DNA of 64,000 bases, taken from Gemmatimonadota bacterium (GTDB lineage: Bacteria; Gemmatimonadota; Gemmatimonadetes; Gemmatimonadales; Gemmatimonadaceae). Under the pieces are notes generated by a model. The model worked only from the letters and a program-made list of their open reading frames with translations, did no database searches and was not told the DNA's origin. Positions 63,248-64,000 of this stretch are shown here, in pieces; the stretch's first letter is position 1, and the number at the start of each line of letters is the position of its first letter. The stretch lies in NCBI GenBank assembly GCA_016719105.1, contig JADKAQ010000046.1, positions 744,001 to 808,000 of the forward strand. The letters are read 5' to 3'. The position numbers were made by a program, and so were the translations under genes.

Positions 63248-63335
63248 CGGCGGCCCGTCTGAAACGGTCTGAGCGGCGGGCGGTGCCTGCGCCACCGCTC
63301 TGCTTGGCCACGTACGGCGCGGTATCCACCCCCGC

Positions 63336-64000
63336 TCACGAGCGCGCGATGAGCTGTGCCAGCACCAGCTTGAGCACGGTGGCAAGGGGGAAGACCGCCG
63401 CATATCCCACGTTAGGTGTGTCGTCGAGGCGCTGCGAGAGCGCGGCGCTCAGGGCCGCCGGCTGCGTGTGCACGCCGGCAATCATCCCTTCGAGTACCCC
63501 CTCGGGCACCTTGAACAGGTAGCGACCGGCCATGAGCAGCGTCGCCGCCGACGCGAGCGAGACGGCCGCGCCGACCGCCACGATGCCGAGCGTCGACGGC
63601 TCATGCAGCGCCGCCCACGAGGCATAGCCGCTGCGCGTCCCGATCCCAGCAAAGAAGAGGAGCAAACCCAGCTCGCGCAGCGTGAGGCTCACGCCGTACG
63701 GAATGCCCCAGACGAACGGCCCGGTGCGCCCGAGCGCCCCCAGAAACATCGCGACGACGAGCGGGCCGCCCGCGAGCCCGAGGCGAACGGTGAGGCCGCC
63801 GGGGAGTGGGAACGGAATCAGCCCCACGCCGATCCCCACCACGATGCCGAAGGCAAAGGAGAGCACGTCGAACTCGCTCACGGCGCGATACGAGTCGCCC
63901 AGGAAGGCGCTGATCGCCGGGAGGTTCTCTCGGCGGGTGAGGACGCGCACCCGGTCGCCGAGCTGCAGGACCGTGTTGCCGTCGGGAATCCAATCGGCGT
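63336..64000 (-). CDS. AspT/YidE-family transporter, N-terminus off window
   Basis: About 221 residues from the window edge to the stop at 63336-63338. The start (WIPDGNTVLQLGDRVRVL, then ENLPAISAFLGD) is a TrkA-C-like regulatory domain, and the rest holds the aspartate:alanine exchanger-type membrane repeat: IVVGIGVGLIPFPLPGGLTVRLGLAGGPLVVAMFLG, then GLLLFFAGIGTRSG, and GVHTQPAALSAALSQRL. Members exchange aspartate and alanine or act as uncharacterised YidE/YbjL transporters. The N-terminal repeat and start codon are beyond the window. Confidence 0.85.
   Translation of the reverse strand, partial: ADWIPDGNTVLQLGDRVRVLTRRENLPAISAFLGDSYRAVSEFDVLSFAFGIVVGIGVGLIPFPLPGGLTVRLGLAGGPLVVAMFLGALGRTGPFVWGIPYGVSLTLRELGLLLFFAGIGTRSGYASWAALHEPSTLGIVAVGAAVSLASAATLLMAGRYLFKVPEGVLEGMIAGVHTQPAALSAALSQRLDDTPNVGYAAVFPLATVLKLVLAQLIARS

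Overview
The window looks like chromosomal DNA from a very GC-rich (about 70% by eye) Gram-negative bacterium with a diderm envelope. The best guess is a member of Gemmatimonadota (or a close soil relative). The reasons are a SusC/SusD pair in a high-GC background, many lipoproteins and Tat-type secreted enzymes, two penicillin-acylase-family proteins, an ABC-permease/M1-peptidase fusion, TolB-like/amidohydrolase fusions and an ADOP-type permease remnant. This is inferred from gene content only; there is no rRNA here. I saw no tRNA, CRISPR array, insertion sequence or prophage.

Layout. 1-3290 (minus): a catabolic operon of amidohydrolase, AroM-like protein, secreted VOC protein and a DapA-like aldolase cut by the window edge. 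3474-11729 (plus): ABC ATPase with permease/M1 peptidase, two small genes, a lipoprotein acylase and a DUF1080 protein. 11806-20791: a decayed Uma2 gene, rsmD, a 1052-residue TolB/amidohydrolase fusion, a membrane protein, a metallo-beta-lactamase-fold lipoprotein and PEP carboxylase. 20916-26272: DinB, a frameshifted TPR gene, an AI-2E family transporter between two 12-bp-period repeat tracts, a class V aminotransferase and an unusual alpha/beta-hydrolase fusion. 26285-33090 (minus): SusC, SusD and a second acylase.

33212-42430 is the most unusual part: a Rieske oxygenase and a radical SAM protein on the minus strand, divergent from an operon of two more radical SAM proteins, two acetyltransferase-like proteins and a GH3-family acyl-amido synthetase. 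Spacing is extremely tight, with repeated GTGA start/stop overlaps. It reads as an uncharacterised biosynthetic cluster whose product would be built by radical and oxygenase chemistry and then acylated or conjugated to an amino acid.

42561-48850 holds DUF4397 lipoproteins flanking a TonB-receptor/anti-sigma/ECF-sigma unit, the sigma gene carrying a frameshift. 50032-57950 (plus) holds a gluzincin metalloprotease paired with a ComEC-like MBL protein, an M28 peptidase and a two-subunit molybdenum hydroxylase. 58044-64000 holds an Asp-box sialidase-like lipoprotein, an acyl-CoA synthetase, a decayed ADOP permease and an AspT/YidE-type transporter cut by the window edge.

Two window-wide observations: the octamer CGTTAGGC/GCCTAACG occurs 26 times by hand count, mostly as Leu(TTA)-Gly in the coding strand and four times supplying a TAG stop; and several genes are broken by single-base shifts, two of them fixed by one base in a homopolymer run, so assembly error and true decay must be separated before calling them dead.
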